A DNA stretch of 64,000 nt from Pontivivens marinum (lineage in GTDB: Bacteria > Pseudomonadota > Alphaproteobacteria > Rhodobacterales > Rhodobacteraceae). Where the stretch lies: NCBI RefSeq assembly GCF_900231835.1, contig NZ_OCTN01000004.1, positions 124,001 to 188,000 of the forward strand, given 5' to 3'. The notes under the pieces are model-generated. The model saw nothing but the letters and a program-made list of their open reading frames with translations, did not search any database and had not been told where the DNA came from. Positions within the stretch are counted from its first letter, which is position 1, and the number at the start of each line of letters is the position of its first letter. Below are positions 39,914 through 47,966 of the stretch, piece by piece. Both the position numbers and the translations under genes were made by a program.

Positions 39914-40477
39914 ATGAACCGTCAAACCCCAATGGCTACAGCGATCTGGCAGTCGCCATCCCTGTTGCGTGATGCCGCACTGATCGTCGGTGGCTCCATG
40001 GTTATCGCAATGGCCGCGCAAATTGCCGTGCCGATGTTCCCAGTTCCGATGACACTGCAAACGCTGGCTATTCTGTTTATTGGCCTCAGCCTTGGCGCAT
40101 GGCGCGGTGCTGCTGCGGTTGCTCTGTACCTTGCAGAGGGCGCGATGGGCCTGCCGGTCTTCGCAAATGGCGCGAGCACAGCGGCCCTGTTCGGCCCAAC
40201 CGCCGGCTTCTTGTACGGCTTCGTCGCGATGGCGTTTATCGCCGGTTTGGTGTCCGAGCGTGTAACCGGCCAGTCCTTGTTCGGCCTGATCGCTGCGGGC
40301 GTTGTTGCAAATGTGGCGCTGTATGTTCCCGGCATCCTTTATCTGGACGCTGTGACCGGTCTTGACCTTGGCGGCGCACTGTCCGCTGGCATGACACCGT
40401 TCCTGATTGGTGATGCGGTGAAGCTGGTGATCGCAGCGCTAATCGTGACTGGCGGCTTCAAGCTCGCTCGTCGCTAA
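39914..40477 (+). CDS. bioY: Biotin transporter BioY
   Basis: A 187-residue S-component of an energy-coupling-factor transporter that captures biotin; some BioY proteins work without an ECF module. Six hydrophobic helices are visible. Conserved features are VPMFPVPMTLQTLAILFIG, the substrate-site stretch GAMGLPVFA, PTAGFLYGFVAMAF and a C-terminal FLIGDAVKLVIAALI. GAGG upstream of the ATG at 39914 supports this start. No bioMN genes are adjacent and I saw no BioR palindrome (TTATAGATAA type) in the short upstream gap. Confidence 0.92.
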   Translation: MNRQTPMATAIWQSPSLLRDAALIVGGSMVIAMAAQIAVPMFPVPMTLQTLAILFIGLSLGAWRGAAAVALYLAEGAMGLPVFANGASTAALFGPTAGFLYGFVAMAFIAGLVSERVTGQSLFGLIAAGVVANVALYVPGILYLDAVTGLDLGGALSAGMTPFLIGDAVKLVIAALIVTGGFKLARR

Positions 40478-40496
40478 TCCGACCCTAAGTTAAACG

Positions 40497-40530
40497 AAAC
40501 GCCGCTCCATCCGGGGCGGCGTTTTACGTT
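40497..40530 (+). terminator. Intrinsic terminator after bioY
   Basis: AAACGCCGC (40497-40505) pairs perfectly with GCGGCGTTT (40516-40524), nine pairs with a ten-base loop, followed by TACGTTTT. It lies 20 bases after the bioY stop and just before the stop of the convergent gene, so it may serve both. Confidence 0.75.
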
Positions 40531-40947
40531 TTAGCCTTCGTCCGTGGAATGCAATCGTTCCACCGCGTTCAGGCACATGCCCTGATCTAGCCACGCACAG
40601 CCTGCGCAGATATTGCGCAAAGTGTCAGTGGTGATCTTTTCACGCATACGTTGTTGCGCCTGTGTCCAGCTCAACCGCTCACCGATTTGCAGGCCCAGTG
40701 CATCAGCGTGACGCCGGTCCAACGCCATGATCCGCGTTTGGTTCAGACATGAGGTATCGCGGCGTTTGGGGCACGGGGCGCAGATATCGTCGGTCTGCTC
40801 AACAACCTCGATCATCGTGTCGGGTGCGTCGCGCAGAGCCTCAACGATCGTGGCCATATTGGCCACGAAACGGTTGGAATAGCCCTTACCTTCAAAGCCT
40901 AACGCGCACAGAAAGTGGTGCGCGCGAAAGGCGACGGGATCAGGCAT
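40531..40947 (-). CDS. DUF1284 cysteine-rich protein
   Basis: A 138-residue protein of the DUF1284 family, recognised by the opening RAHHFLCALGFEGKGYSNRF. It has seven cysteines; the pairs CAPCPKRRDTSC and CAGCAWLDQGMC resemble a ligand set for an Fe-S cluster or zinc. Function is unknown. It overlaps the 3' end of purF by eight bases, so it is translated from the purF message, which is the only hint of a role. Confidence 0.8.
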   Translation of the reverse strand: MPDPVAFRAHHFLCALGFEGKGYSNRFVANMATIVEALRDAPDTMIEVVEQTDDICAPCPKRRDTSCLNQTRIMALDRRHADALGLQIGERLSWTQAQQRMREKITTDTLRNICAGCAWLDQGMCLNAVERLHSTDEG

Positions 40948-42415
40948 CCTGCTTTAGCTTAACGCGACCGGCCGCGATAACATCGGTCGGGCGCACAGGA
41001 TAATCGCCGGAGAAGCACGCATCACAGAACTGAGGCTCCGCCGCGCGCTTCTTCTCACCACAGGCGCGGTACATACCGTCTAGCGAGACAAAGGCGAGGC
41101 TGTTCACGCCAAGGTGCTGACGCATTTGCTCAACGGTCATCTGCGCGGCCAACAAGTTCTCACGATCCGGCGTGTCGACACCGTAGAAACACGGCCATTG
41201 CGTGGGGGGCGATGCGATGCGGAAGTGAACCTCCGCCGCGCCAGCGTCGAGGATCATGTCCTTGATCTTCTGACTGGTGGTGCCACGCACGACCGAGTCA
41301 TCGACCAGGATCACCCGCTTGCCCTTAATCAGCGCACGGTTGACGTTCAGCTTTAGTCGCACACCCATATTGCGGATTTCCGCAGTCGGCTCGATAAATG
41401 TTCGGCCCATATATTGGTTGCGGATGATGCCCATCGCGTAGGGAATGCCGCTTTCCTGTGAGAAGCCGATTGCCGCAGGCGTGCCGGAATCAGGGACAGG
41501 GCAGACCAGATCGGCCTCAACCGGATTTTCCTTGGCCAGTTCCACACCGATACGGCGGCGCGTCTCATAAACGCTGTGCCCGCCAATGACCGAGTCAGGG
41601 CGGGAGAAATAGACATATTCAAAGACGCAGAACTTTTTGGGCTTTGCCTCGAACGGGAAGCTCGATTCAATGCCGTCAGCGGTACAGATCACCATCTCAC
41701 CCGGCTGGACCTCACGCACGAATTCGGCGCCGATAATGTCCAATGCGCAGGTTTCGGATGCCAAGCACCAGCCGCCATTCGTCAAACGGCCCAGCATCAG
41801 CGGGCGTACACCGCGTGCATCACGCACGCCGATCAGCTTGGTGCGGGTCATGGCGATAACGCTGAACGCACCCTCAACCCGCCGCAGCGCGTCCTTCATC
41901 CGCTCAGGGATCGAACGCTGGATCGAGCGCGCCATCAGGTGGATGATGCATTCCGTATCGCTGGAGGATTGGAAGATCGAGCCACGGTCGATCAGCTCGG
42001 CCCGCAATGCCTCAGCGTTGGTCAGGTTGCCGTTATGCGCAATCGCACAGCCGCCCATGGCGAATTCGGCAAAGAGGGGCTGCACATCGCGAATGGCCGC
42101 GCCCTTAGACCCCGCAGTGGAGTAGCGCACATGCCCGCAGGCGATCTGGCCCGGCAGTTGCTTCATCACATCAGCGGAGGTGAAATTATCGCGCACATAG
42201 CCAAACCGGCGAACCGAGGAAAACCCGACACCGGGTGCGAAGCTGACGATTCCGCCTGCTTCCTGACCGCGATGCTGTAATGCGTGCAAACCCAGTGCTA
42301 CGAAATTCGCAGCGTCCGGCACACCTGTCGCGCCGAAAATACCGCATTCTTCCCGAGGTTTATCGTCCCCGCGTGCATCAAAGGGATGGGCTGGAAAATC
42401 GGGGATAGCGGACAT
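40940..42415 (-). CDS. purF: Amidophosphoribosyltransferase PurF
   Basis: First committed enzyme of purine synthesis: makes phosphoribosylamine from PRPP and glutamine. The 491-residue protein has the N-terminal nucleophile in REECGIFGATG (Cys24), so a propeptide of about 23 residues is cleaved. The glutaminase segment ALQHRGQEAGGIVS follows, and the PRPP loop is VILVDDSVVRGTTSQ. Cysteines that may hold an Fe-S cluster lie near the end (CDACFSGDYP). The start at 42415 has GGGAG upstream. cvpA precedes it, the classic pairing. Confidence 0.97.
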   Translation of the reverse strand: MSAIPDFPAHPFDARGDDKPREECGIFGATGVPDAANFVALGLHALQHRGQEAGGIVSFAPGVGFSSVRRFGYVRDNFTSADVMKQLPGQIACGHVRYSTAGSKGAAIRDVQPLFAEFAMGGCAIAHNGNLTNAEALRAELIDRGSIFQSSSDTECIIHLMARSIQRSIPERMKDALRRVEGAFSVIAMTRTKLIGVRDARGVRPLMLGRLTNGGWCLASETCALDIIGAEFVREVQPGEMVICTADGIESSFPFEAKPKKFCVFEYVYFSRPDSVIGGHSVYETRRRIGVELAKENPVEADLVCPVPDSGTPAAIGFSQESGIPYAMGIIRNQYMGRTFIEPTAEIRNMGVRLKLNVNRALIKGKRVILVDDSVVRGTTSQKIKDMILDAGAAEVHFRIASPPTQWPCFYGVDTPDRENLLAAQMTVEQMRQHLGVNSLAFVSLDGMYRACGEKKRAAEPQFCDACFSGDYPVRPTDVIAAGRVKLKQDA

Positions 42416-42576
42416 CTTGATGTCTCCCACAAATGCTCTCGAGGATGGCTTCGCCGCCTTGTAGCCCTGTGTCATCAGCTTGTCACCATCTGAGTTTGCT
42501 GCACCGCACATCGGGTGTCGTGCAAAATCTCAAATGCAAGACACCCATATGCAGTGCGGATCACAGGCGACACGGA

Positions 42577-43134
42577 TCAGCCGGAACAGCGGCCCATCAG
42601 GTGGTCATAGCTCTCAACAATCTGAGGCGGAATTTCGGTTGGCAGCAGGTCAGTTACCCGCAAACGCAAGGTTTCCAGCAGGTCGCGCGTCGCTGCATTC
42701 TCAACCATCGAAATCGTTGAATCGCTGACCGGTGTTTGGTCATAGATCACAAAGGCAATCGCAACCAGCAGCAGGCCACGCGCGATACCGAACAGTAGGC
42801 CCAGACCGCTATCAATCGGGCTGAGCGCGGAATTTTGCACCGAGCTGGAAATCAGCGGGCTAAACAGCGAAATAATGATCAGCGTGATGACAAAGACGAT
42901 GCCCGCCGCCGCAATGATCGAAATCTGGCACGAGCCGCCGATAATGTCGGACACAACCGGTAGTTCCGAAATGATCGGCTCTACCTTTGGCGCCAGGAAA
43001 AACGCGGCGACTGCGGCCAGGACCCAACCTGCAATCGACAGAACCTCACGCACGAACCCGCGCGAATAGGCCAATAGGCCAGAGATAAGGACGATGCCCG
43101 CGACACCGGCGTCCACCAGAGTGAATTGATCCAT
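42577..43134 (-). CDS. cvpA: CvpA-family membrane protein
   Basis: A 185-residue inner-membrane protein with four hydrophobic segments. It begins MDQFTLVDAGVAGIVLISGL, followed by the family's YSRGFVREVLSIAGW motif and later FSPLISSSVQNSALSPIDSGLG. CvpA proteins are needed for envelope stress resistance and colicin V export in some bacteria. It sits between radA and purF; the purF link is conserved across proteobacteria. Confidence 0.92.
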   Translation of the reverse strand: MDQFTLVDAGVAGIVLISGLLAYSRGFVREVLSIAGWVLAAVAAFFLAPKVEPIISELPVVSDIIGGSCQISIIAAAGIVFVITLIIISLFSPLISSSVQNSALSPIDSGLGLLFGIARGLLLVAIAFVIYDQTPVSDSTISMVENAATRDLLETLRLRVTDLLPTEIPPQIVESYDHLMGRCSG

Positions 43135-43165
43135 GTGCCAGCGTCCTGTCTGTTATTCTTGCGTA

Positions 43166-44533
43166 TCAGTCGAGTTGTCCGAATACGCTTTCCACAAAGC
43201 CTGTCAAATCGTCAAGAGTTTCTACCTCAATTGGGTCGCTTCCTGTGCGGCGCATGCCTGCGGGAACGATAGCACGGCTGAACCCCAGCTTTGCCGCCTC
43301 ACGCAATCGCGCCTCGGGTTGCGGCACGGGGCGCAATGCACCTGATAGGCTGATTTCGCCGAACAATACGGTCTCGGGCGGCAGGGCGTGATCCTGTCGG
43401 GCGCTGATCAGCGCGGCCGCCACGGCCAAATCCGCTGCCGGTTCCCCGACCCGCAATCCGCCTGCGACGTTCAGGAACACATCCATTCCGCCAAATCCGA
43501 TTCCCGCGCGGGCCTCCAACACGGCGAGGATCATTCCCAACCGTTGCGAATCCCAACCGACCACCGTGCGGCGCGGTGTGGCCAGTGGTGACGCCGCGAC
43601 CAGCGCCTGAATTTCGCATAGCAGGGGGCGCGTCCCCTCAATCCCCGCGAAAACAACGGAGCCGCTAGACGGTTTTCCCCGTTCGCTCAGGAACAGGGCG
43701 GAGGGGTTGGAAACCTCGGACAGCCCCATTCCCGTCATCTCGAACACACCGATTTCATCGGCGGGGCCAAAGCGGTTCTTAACCGCGCGCAGGATACGGA
43801 ACTGGTGGCCGCGCTCACCCTCGAAATACAGCACGGTATCGACCATATGTTCGACAACACGGGGGCCAGCGATCTGTCCGTCCTTGGTCACATGCCCGAC
43901 GAGGATAACGCTGATCCCCTTACGCTTGGCAAAGGTGACAAGCTCATGCGCGGCGGCGCGGACCTGCGAAACCGATCCGGGGGCGCTGTCCACATGATCG
44001 GACCACATTGTCTGGATCGAGTCGATAATGGCCAGCCGTGGCTGCTCTGCCTCCAGCGTCGTCAAAATATCGCGCAGGTTGGTTTCCGCGGCCAGCATAA
44101 CCGGCGCATCGGCTAGGCCAAGCCGTTTGGCCCGCATCCTGATCTGCGCTGCGGCTTCCTCGCCCGAAACATAGACGACCTTGGCCCCGTTGCGCGCATA
44201 GGCGGCAGCGGCCTGTAGCAGCAGCGTCGATTTACCAATGCCCGGATCACCACCGACCAAGGTGGCAGAGGCCGGCACCAGCCCGCCGCCCGTCACACGG
44301 TCCAGTTCCGCAATTCCCGACAGCTCGCGGGGCAGGGCGGCGTCCTCAACGCTCAGATCACTGAGGGGGACCGTGCGCCCGCGTGCCTTGCCTAACGCCT
44401 TGGGCGCGGCGGAGCCTGTGCCTGCATCCTCGACAATGGAATTCCACGCCGAGCACGCATCACAGCGGCCCGCCCATTTTTTATGGGTCGCGCCGCATTC
44501 GGAGCATACGAAGGATGTTGTCTGTTTTGCCAT
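43166..44533 (-). CDS. radA: DNA repair protein RadA (Sms)
   Basis: A 455-residue RecA-like helicase that promotes branch migration in recombinational repair. The N-terminal zinc finger is CSECGATHKKWAGRCDAC, Walker A is GGDPGIGKSTLL, and the RadA-specific KNRFG motif is in AVKNRFGPADEIGVF. The C-terminal Lon-like domain contains GWDSQRLGMILAVLEARAG. Length and order of domains are normal. It is followed by cvpA after 31 bases. Confidence 0.96.
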   Translation of the reverse strand: MAKQTTSFVCSECGATHKKWAGRCDACSAWNSIVEDAGTGSAAPKALGKARGRTVPLSDLSVEDAALPRELSGIAELDRVTGGGLVPASATLVGGDPGIGKSTLLLQAAAAYARNGAKVVYVSGEEAAAQIRMRAKRLGLADAPVMLAAETNLRDILTTLEAEQPRLAIIDSIQTMWSDHVDSAPGSVSQVRAAAHELVTFAKRKGISVILVGHVTKDGQIAGPRVVEHMVDTVLYFEGERGHQFRILRAVKNRFGPADEIGVFEMTGMGLSEVSNPSALFLSERGKPSSGSVVFAGIEGTRPLLCEIQALVAASPLATPRRTVVGWDSQRLGMILAVLEARAGIGFGGMDVFLNVAGGLRVGEPAADLAVAAALISARQDHALPPETVLFGEISLSGALRPVPQPEARLREAAKLGFSRAIVPAGMRRTGSDPIEVETLDDLTGFVESVFGQLD

Positions 44534-44577
44534 AAGAACGGCTTATCGCGTGTGGAACGAAACCGCAACATCGCAGG

Positions 44578-44886
44578 TTAGAACGGCGCGCCTGTAATCA
44601 GCAAAGCACCAAAAATAGCCTGTACCGCTGGCAGAAACCGCTCGCCCCAACGCTCACCCCAGATCAGGCTCAACGCGCAGAAAACCAAGCCGCCACCGGC
44701 AAACATCGCCAAGGGTGGCGAGATCAGCGAAACCGATGCCATGCCCAGCAAGGTAAACGCGACCGCGCCGACATATAGCCAACGCCGAATCCCCCGCGCA
44801 GAAATGACCCGCCACGCGGACCAGAACATCGCCCCGAACGTGCCAAAGCCGATCAGGATGCCGCCCATCAATTCAAAAATCGTCAT
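44578..44886 (-). CDS. Small membrane protein of unknown function
   Basis: A 102-residue protein with three hydrophobic segments: residues about 5-22, 38-58 and 60-76, with a further apolar C-terminus (FGALLITGAPF). No family is recognised. The start overlaps the end of the pqiA-like gene by 14 bases, so it is probably translated from the mlaE-mlaF-pqiA message. A role in envelope lipid handling would fit the neighbours but is only inferred. Confidence 0.6.
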   Translation of the reverse strand: MTIFELMGGILIGFGTFGAMFWSAWRVISARGIRRWLYVGAVAFTLLGMASVSLISPPLAMFAGGGLVFCALSLIWGERWGERFLPAVQAIFGALLITGAPF

Positions 44887-45322
44887 GTTTTACCGTGCTC
44901 AGCCATAGGGATGTCAGGACGCAAATCGTAAACAGCCACAAACCCCAGAGCGGCGTAACACTTGCCCCTGCGATGCCCTTGGCCACCACGACATATAGCG
45001 CGATGAGGAAGATGTCAGCCATGGAGAGGCGTGCAATCCACGGCAATGCGCGCCCGAAACGTGGCGGCAGGCGGTGGGTGAAGCTCAGTTCCGTCGCGAT
45101 AACCTTGCCATAGGGCATGATGATGGCCAGCAGCGCGACCAGCACCGCCAGTGCCTTATCCGACGACCACAATGCGCCCAACCCGCTGAGCATCGAAACC
45201 TGATCGCCGCCCAGAAACCACATCGCGCGCGCCTGCATTAACGGTGCCAGCCATGCGATGGGGTACAGGACCAGCAATGCCAGATTTATCCGGCGTGGCA
45301 GGGGCATGCCGGTCAGTTGCAT
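44873..45322 (-). CDS. PqiA-like membrane protein, single domain
   Basis: A 149-residue membrane protein corresponding to one of the two homologous halves of paraquat-inducible protein A. Recognisable parts are LLVLYPIAWLAPLMQ in the first helix and WIARLSMADIFLIALYVVV in the third. PqiA is the membrane partner of the MCE protein PqiB in lipid transport across the envelope. The start is two bases after the end of mlaF, which strengthens a role in the same lipid transport route. No MCE-domain protein (MlaD or PqiB) lies in the cluster. Confidence 0.75.
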   Translation of the reverse strand: MQLTGMPLPRRINLALLVLYPIAWLAPLMQARAMWFLGGDQVSMLSGLGALWSSDKALAVLVALLAIIMPYGKVIATELSFTHRLPPRFGRALPWIARLSMADIFLIALYVVVAKGIAGASVTPLWGLWLFTICVLTSLWLSTVKHDDF

Positions 45323-45324
45323 GA

Positions 45325-46077
45325 CTAGCGAACAGCCTCAATCGGGCCATCGGCGCTGCCGGTCACGAATTGCTCAACATAGGGATCACCGCAATGGTCC
45401 ATCTCGGCCGCGGGGCCAGTCCAGCGGACCTTGCCGCCATGCAGCATCGCGACCTGATCGGCAATCGCACGAACCGAGGTCATGTCATGGGTGATCGTCA
45501 TGCCGGTTGCGCCAATCTCCGCTGTGATCTCACGGATCAGATCATTGATAACGCCGGACATAATCGGGTCGAGGCCGGTGGTCGGCTCATCAAAGAAAAT
45601 GATCTCGGGGTTGGCGGCAATCGCCCGCGCCAGTCCAACACGTTTCTGCATGCCGCCCGATAGTTCCGCCGGAAACTGGTCCGCAACCTCCGCCGTCAGG
45701 CCAACGCGGCGCAGCTTTTCCACCGCAACATCACGTGCATCGCTGCGGTTCAGCTTTCCCTTCCCCCGTAACAGGCGAAAGGCGACGTTTTCCCAAACGC
45801 TCAGCGAATCGAACAGCGCGCCGCCCTGAAACAGCATCCCGAACCGCGCAAGGAACGCATCCCGATCCCGCCCGATAGCCGCGCTGTCCAGCAGGATTTC
45901 GCCGGCATCAGGCCTTACCAAGCCCAGAATGCATTTCAGAAGCACCGATTTACCGGTGCCCGATCCGCCAATGATAACCGTGTTTTGTCCCGCAGGCGCG
46001 ATCAGATCGACGCCGCGTAGAACATGTTTGGGGCCAAAGGATTTTTGCAGGCCGCTTAGGGTGATTTGCGTGCTCAT
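45325..46077 (-). CDS. mlaF: Lipid-transport ABC ATPase MlaF
   Basis: A 250-residue ATPase of the Mla phospholipid transport system, which keeps the outer membrane asymmetric. Walker A is IGGSGTGKSVLLKCILG (about residues 37-53), the signature is LSGGMQKRVGLARA and Walker B is IIFFDEPTTGLDP. The four-base overlap with mlaE and the family motif KRVGLARA separate it from other importers. MlaB, C and D are not in the window. Confidence 0.88.
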   Translation of the reverse strand: MSTQITLSGLQKSFGPKHVLRGVDLIAPAGQNTVIIGGSGTGKSVLLKCILGLVRPDAGEILLDSAAIGRDRDAFLARFGMLFQGGALFDSLSVWENVAFRLLRGKGKLNRSDARDVAVEKLRRVGLTAEVADQFPAELSGGMQKRVGLARAIAANPEIIFFDEPTTGLDPIMSGVINDLIREITAEIGATGMTITHDMTSVRAIADQVAMLHGGKVRWTGPAAEMDHCGDPYVEQFVTGSADGPIEAVR

Positions 46078-46868
46078 GGCGTAAAGAACACCTCCGTCAG
46101 GATGTAGTTTGCCGCGAAGATCAGGACGGAGGCAGACACAACCGCATTGGTTGTCGCGCGCCCCACACCCTGCGCGCCGCGCTGCGAGTTATAGCCCTGA
46201 TAACAGCCCATTAGCGCCAGAATGAAGCCAAAGACCGCGGCCTTGACCAAGCCGGAAACCACGTCCTGCACCGTCAGGAAATTCACAGTCGTCGTGATAT
46301 AGGTCGCCGCGTTGAAATCCAGCCGACCCACGCCGACCATAAACCCGCCCATAACGCCGATAATATCGCCGATCAGCACCAGCAGGGGCAGCGCGATCAC
46401 CGCCGCGATCAGCCGCGGCACAACCAGATATTTCATCGGATTGGTGCTGAGCGTACTGAGCGCGTCAATCTGTTCCGTCACACGCATCGTGCCGATTTCC
46501 GCCGCGATTGACGCCGAAACCCGCCCGGCAACCATCAGGCCGCCCAGAACGGGGCCAAGCTCACGTACCATGCCGATTGCAACGATAGAAGGGACAACCG
46601 CCTCGGCGTTAAAACGCGCGCCACCGGCAAAGATTTGCAGCGCCAGCGCACCGCCCGTAAACAGCGTGGTCAGGCCCACAACCGGCAAGGAAAACCAGCC
46701 GATCCGCAGCAATTGCCGCCCGATTTCAGCGGGATAAAACGGTGGCCGAACCATGTGACTGATGGCCGAGGCCGCAAACAGCACCAGCGCACCTGTCGCC
46801 GCGCATAGCCCCAGCACCGCAGCACCGATCCCCGCCAGAAAACTCTGCCCATATCTTAGCACGGCCAT
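46074..46868 (-). CDS. mlaE: Lipid-transport ABC permease MlaE
   Basis: A 264-residue permease of the MlaE family with five to six hydrophobic helices. Diagnostic stretches are ELGPVLGGLMVAGRVSASIA and EQIDALSTLSTNPMKYLVVP, the elbow and coupling regions of MlaE. With MlaF it forms the inner-membrane engine for phospholipid movement. It follows alr by 60 bases on the same strand and its stop overlaps the mlaF start by four bases. Confidence 0.9.
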   Translation of the reverse strand: MAVLRYGQSFLAGIGAAVLGLCAATGALVLFAASAISHMVRPPFYPAEIGRQLLRIGWFSLPVVGLTTLFTGGALALQIFAGGARFNAEAVVPSIVAIGMVRELGPVLGGLMVAGRVSASIAAEIGTMRVTEQIDALSTLSTNPMKYLVVPRLIAAVIALPLLVLIGDIIGVMGGFMVGVGRLDFNAATYITTTVNFLTVQDVVSGLVKAAVFGFILALMGCYQGYNSQRGAQGVGRATTNAVVSASVLIFAANYILTEVFFTP

Positions 46869-46928
46869 TTACGCCTCCTATCGCTTGATCGCAGACCTAC
46901 CCTGCGAAGGGGCGCAGGCCAAGGGCTG

Positions 46929-47942
46929 TTAGCCCACGTAATGCCGCGCGTATCGTGTTCCAAGCGAGGTTAATATTTCATATCCAATGGTGCCCGCTGC
47001 GTCTGCCAAGGCATCAATCCCCTGATGCGGCCCCAAAATATCCAGCATTTGCGGCACATGCGGTAGGTCGGTTACATCCACGCCCATCAAATCCATGGAA
47101 ACACGACCGGCCAGCGGGCAGGGCATATCACCGGCCCACAATGTCGCGCCACCGCTCAGGGCGCGGATCAATCCGTCAGCATAGCCCGACGAAACCGTTG
47201 CAATGCGCGATGGCCGCTGCGCAATCCAATGCGCGCCATAGCCGACGCTCTCACCCACTTGCACATCACGTACCTGAATGACGGGCAGCGATAGCGTGAC
47301 CACCGGCTGCGCGGCGGCAAATGGCATGCCGCCATACATCCCGATCCCGGGCCGTGTTATGTCGAAATGGTAATCCGGCCCCAGCAATGTGCCGCCAGTA
47401 GCGGAGAGCGACCGCCGCCCCTGCGGTGCCATCTCCACAAACGCGGCCAGCTGCGCGGCGCTTTGTGGATGGGACGGTTCATCAGAACAGGACAAATGCG
47501 ACATGATCAAACGCGGTGTGCCAAGGTCAGGCAGATGCGCCAGATCCTGCGCCTCCAAACCCAATCTGTTCATCCCGCTATCATATTGCAGGCCAAAGGG
47601 CTGGCCGCCCAGATAAGTTGCAAAATCAACGCATTGCTCGATGGAGTTAAGGCACGGAACCAGTGCGTAATCCCGAAACAGCGCCGCATCCTGCGCCTGC
47701 ATCAGACCAGAAAAAACCGTGATCTCCGGCCCCGCACCCAGGGCCGTGCGCAGGGCAACGCCTTCCTCAACCTGCGCAACGAAGAACGAGGTTGCCCCCC
47801 CACGCGCCAAGGCCTGCGCAACGGGTGTCAGGCCCAACCCGTAGGCATCCGCCTTAACCACAGCACCCGTTTCGGGGGCCACAGATAGTGCACGCCAATT
47901 TGCACGAATTGCGTTCAGGTCAACTTCCAGTACAGCGCGCAT
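46929..47942 (-). CDS. alr: Alanine racemase
   Basis: Makes D-alanine for peptidoglycan with pyridoxal phosphate. The 337-residue protein has the PLP lysine in AVVKADAYGLG (Lys30) and the catalytic tyrosine of the second domain in ESVGYGAHW. Substrate-loop parts MSHLSCSDEP and SMDLMGVDVTDLP are also present. The length is slightly below the usual 355-380. It lies 24 bases after dnaB in the same direction, a common alphaproteobacterial pairing. Confidence 0.94.
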   Translation of the reverse strand: MRAVLEVDLNAIRANWRALSVAPETGAVVKADAYGLGLTPVAQALARGGATSFFVAQVEEGVALRTALGAGPEITVFSGLMQAQDAALFRDYALVPCLNSIEQCVDFATYLGGQPFGLQYDSGMNRLGLEAQDLAHLPDLGTPRLIMSHLSCSDEPSHPQSAAQLAAFVEMAPQGRRSLSATGGTLLGPDYHFDITRPGIGMYGGMPFAAAQPVVTLSLPVIQVRDVQVGESVGYGAHWIAQRPSRIATVSSGYADGLIRALSGGATLWAGDMPCPLAGRVSMDLMGVDVTDLPHVPQMLDILGPHQGIDALADAAGTIGYEILTSLGTRYARHYVG

Positions 47943-47966
47943 CAGGCACCACTCCGCAGTAGGGTC

